Assembly (NCBI GenBank): GCA_037968535.1
Contig: JBBKVT010000312.1
Coordinates: 1-8,321, forward strand
Reading direction: 5' to 3'
DNA from: JAHEAO01 sp037968535
Lineage (GTDB): Bacteria > Pseudomonadota > Alphaproteobacteria > Rhodobacterales > Rhodobacteraceae
DNA length: 8,321 nucleotides
In this document: piece after piece, positions 6,695 through 8,321 of the stretch
Numbering within the stretch: position 1 is the stretch's first letter
How the letters are laid out: each line of letters begins with the position of its first letter
Notes under the pieces: generated by a model
Databases searched by the model: none
What the model saw: only the letters and a program-made list of their open reading frames with translations
What the model was told of the DNA's origin: nothing
Made by a program: the position numbers and the translations under genes

Positions 6695-7647
6695 GGATCG
6701 CCACGCTGAAGGATCACAGCCCGGACGGGCGGCTGGTGATCGTGGCGCCAGATGGCAAGACCTGCCGTTCGGGACGCGCGCAGACATTGCAGGAAGCGCT
6801 GGACGGCGGCGGGCTGGAGCCTGAGGGCGACCTGGTGGCGTTTCACGAGCACCTCTGCCATTCGCCGTTGCCGCGGGCGTTCCAGTTCCTCGACGGTTCG
6901 GCCTATGTCAATCACGTGGAACTCGTACGGCAGGCGCGCGGGGCGGAGATGCCCTGGAGTTTCTGGAGCGATCCCTTGATGTATCAGGGCGGGTCGGACA
7001 GTTTCCTGGCACCACATGACGACATCGTCGGCGATCCCGATTGGGGGATTGATTTCGAGGCCGAGGTTGCGGTGATCACCGGGGCGGTGCCGATGGGCGC
7101 GGACCGCGTTGTGGCAGCAGCGGCGATCCGGCTGGTAATGCTGTGCAACGACGTGTCGCTGCGCAACTTGATCCCGGCGGAACTGGCGAAGGGGTTCGGC
7201 TTTGTGCAGTCGAAACCGGCCTGCGCGTTCTCGCCACTCGCCGTAACGCCCGAGGCAGTGCCGTGGTGGCGAGATGGCCGGCTGAACGGGGTTTTGCGTG
7301 TCGATCTGAATGGCAAGCCGTTCGGACGGGCGGATGCCGGGGTAGACCTGACCTTCGATTTCCCGGCGCTGATCGTTCATGCGGCCAAGACTCGGAACCT
7401 GGCGTCAGGGACTATCATTGGATCTGGAACCGTATCTAACAAAGGCGATAACGGGCCGGGACGGCCGGTTGCGGAGGGCGGCGCGGGGTATTCCTGCATT
7501 GCCGAGCAGCGGGTGGTCGAGACGATCCTGCGCGGTGCCCCCGAGACGCCGTTTTTGCAGCCGGGCGACCGGGTGCAGATCTGGATGGAGGACGACACCG
7601 GAACCTCGGTGTTTGGGGTGATCGATCAGACGGTGCGCGCACTTTAG
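6691..7647 (+). CDS. Fumarylacetoacetate hydrolase family protein, probable fumarylacetoacetase
   Basis: The product has 318 residues. It is expected to hydrolyse fumarylacetoacetate to fumarate and acetoacetate, the last step of the homogentisate route. Residues 1-75 form a small N-terminal region; the FAH catalytic fold follows. Visible family elements are 'LMYQGGSDSFLAP' (96-108), the metal-ligand ExE in 'DFEAEVAV' (Glu123, Glu125), 'CNDVSLRNL' with Asp154, Lys175 in 'FVQSK', and 'LASGTIIGSGTVSN' (237-250), corresponding to the mouse FAH metal and substrate-binding segments. It is about 100 residues shorter than the animal enzyme, as usual for compact bacterial forms. The start is fixed by the ATGA overlap with hmgA; there is no good Shine-Dalgarno, so translation is probably coupled. 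Fumarylpyruvate or another acylpyruvate is an alternative substrate, since this superfamily is broad, but linkage to hmgA favours fumarylacetoacetate. Confidence 0.92.
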   Translation: MRIATLKDHSPDGRLVIVAPDGKTCRSGRAQTLQEALDGGGLEPEGDLVAFHEHLCHSPLPRAFQFLDGSAYVNHVELVRQARGAEMPWSFWSDPLMYQGGSDSFLAPHDDIVGDPDWGIDFEAEVAVITGAVPMGADRVVAAAAIRLVMLCNDVSLRNLIPAELAKGFGFVQSKPACAFSPLAVTPEAVPWWRDGRLNGVLRVDLNGKPFGRADAGVDLTFDFPALIVHAAKTRNLASGTIIGSGTVSNKGDNGPGRPVAEGGAGYSCIAEQRVVETILRGAPETPFLQPGDRVQIWMEDDTGTSVFGVIDQTVRAL

Positions 7648-7677
7648 CGAAACGAAATCATCTATCGGAGAGACAGC

Positions 7678-8321
7678 ATGTCGAAAGCCTTCGCCAGCCA
7701 GGGCGACCTGACCGAGAAAAAGACCAGCTTTACCGAGATCGGCGCGGGGCTTTACGCGTTCACCGCTGAAGGAGATCCGAATTCCGGGATAATCATGGGC
7801 GAAGATAGCGTGATGGTGATCGAAGCGCAGGCCACACCGCGATTGGCGCGCAAGGTGATCGAGGAAATCCGCCGCGTGACGGACAAGCCGATCACTCATC
7901 TGGCGCTGACGCATTATCATGCGGTGCGGGTTCTGGGTGCCTCGGCCTATGGTGCGGGGCAGGTGATCATGTCGCAAATGGCCCGCGCGATGGTGGTCGA
8001 ACGCGGGCAAGAGGATTGGGACAGCGAGTTCGGGCGCTTTCCGCGGCTGTTTCAGGGGCACGAGGAAATCCCCGGCCTGACATGGCCGACGACGACATTT
8101 CAGGGTCGAATGAGTATCTATTTAGGGAAAAGACGCATCGATCTGATGCAGTTGGGGCGTGCGCATACGGCGGGGGACATCGTGATCCACGTGCCGGATC
8201 AGAACGTGATGTTTACCGGTGACATCGTCGAGTATCATTCGGCCTGCTACTGTGGCGACGGGCATTTTCACGACTGGCCCGGCACACTTGATGCGATCCG
8301 GGGCTGGGAACTGGACGCCAT
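7678..8321 (+). CDS. MBL-fold metallo-hydrolase, N-terminal 214 residues (runs off window)
   Basis: The frame is open from the ATG at 7678 to the window end, with no stop. GGAG at 7667-7670 lies 7 bases before the ATG, and the gap after the fumarylacetoacetase gene is only 30 bases, so it is probably in the same operon. The metallo-beta-lactamase fold is shown by 'SGIIMGEDSVMVIEAQAT' (36-53), 'LTHYHAVRVLGASAYGA' (77-93), 'LGRAHTAGDIVIHVP' (159-173, His163) and 'NVMFTGDIVEYHS' (176-188, Asp182). A Cys/His-rich stretch, 'SACYCGDGHFHDWP', follows at 188-201. The canonical HxHxDH reads His79-Tyr-His81-Ala-Val83-Arg84, so the second-metal Asp and His are replaced. No signal peptide is visible. I recall similar MBL proteins beside hmgA in Rhodobacteraceae but cannot verify this here. 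Substrate unknown; a thioester, lactone or stalled pathway intermediate are guesses. Confidence 0.9.
   Translation, partial: MSKAFASQGDLTEKKTSFTEIGAGLYAFTAEGDPNSGIIMGEDSVMVIEAQATPRLARKVIEEIRRVTDKPITHLALTHYHAVRVLGASAYGAGQVIMSQMARAMVVERGQEDWDSEFGRFPRLFQGHEEIPGLTWPTTTFQGRMSIYLGKRRIDLMQLGRAHTAGDIVIHVPDQNVMFTGDIVEYHSACYCGDGHFHDWPGTLDAIRGWELDA

Noticed and set aside
7426..7456. AT-richer patch inside the FAH gene, considered as a frameshift or insertion scar
   Set aside because: The frame is intact and encodes the conserved 'GSGTVSNKGDNGPG' segment.
1..8321. Mobile elements, CRISPR arrays, tRNA or rRNA genes, phage or defence modules
   Set aside because: No transposase or integrase, no spaced repeats of CRISPR length and no cloverleaf-like sequence were seen; nearly all bases are accounted for by the seven genes.

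Overview
The window looks like chromosomal DNA from a Rhodobacteraceae-type alphaproteobacterium. This is an inference from the GC-rich sequence with strong G/C preference at third codon positions, the paired alpha-2-macroglobulin and PbpC genes, and the MarR/thiolase/hmgA/fumarylacetoacetase/MBL gene order. It is densely coded, with seven protein genes (two cut by the window edges). No RNA genes, mobile elements or CRISPR arrays are visible, and no gap exceeds about 160 bases.

Left block (1-3443, + strand): the 3' end of a large bacterial alpha-2-macroglobulin gene, entered just before its CxEQ thioester motif, overlaps pbpC (penicillin-binding protein 1C) by ATGA. This is the classical periplasmic pair: a protease-trapping macroglobulin and a peptidoglycan glycosyltransferase/transpeptidase thought to act with it at the envelope.

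Middle (3444-3517): a short convergent gap holding three tandem 11-bp units and a weak hairpin, separating the envelope block from the catabolic block.

Right block (3518-8321): a homogentisate/aromatic catabolism locus with divergent organisation. On the - strand a MarR regulator is followed by a BktB-like beta-ketothiolase. On the + strand lie hmgA (homogentisate 1,2-dioxygenase), a compact fumarylacetoacetase-family hydrolase (ATGA overlap with hmgA), and an MBL-fold hydrolase that runs off the window. The route would be homogentisate to maleylacetoacetate, then fumarylacetoacetate, then fumarate plus acetoacetate; after CoA activation the acetoacetate would be cleaved by the thiolase. Maleylacetoacetate isomerase and the upstream hydroxylase/dioxygenase are not in the window.

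The most informative non-coding signal is in the marR-hmgA divergent region. Two copies of an 18-bp palindrome of the form TCGTTGCA-N2-TGCAACRA lie 68 bp apart centre to centre. The perfect copy fills the spacer of a plausible hmgA promoter whose -35 is TTGACT; the other lies just upstream of the likely marR start. I read these as MarR operators giving joint control and autoregulation. The second point of interest is the MBL-fold protein, in which the canonical HxHxDH metal motif reads HYHAVR.
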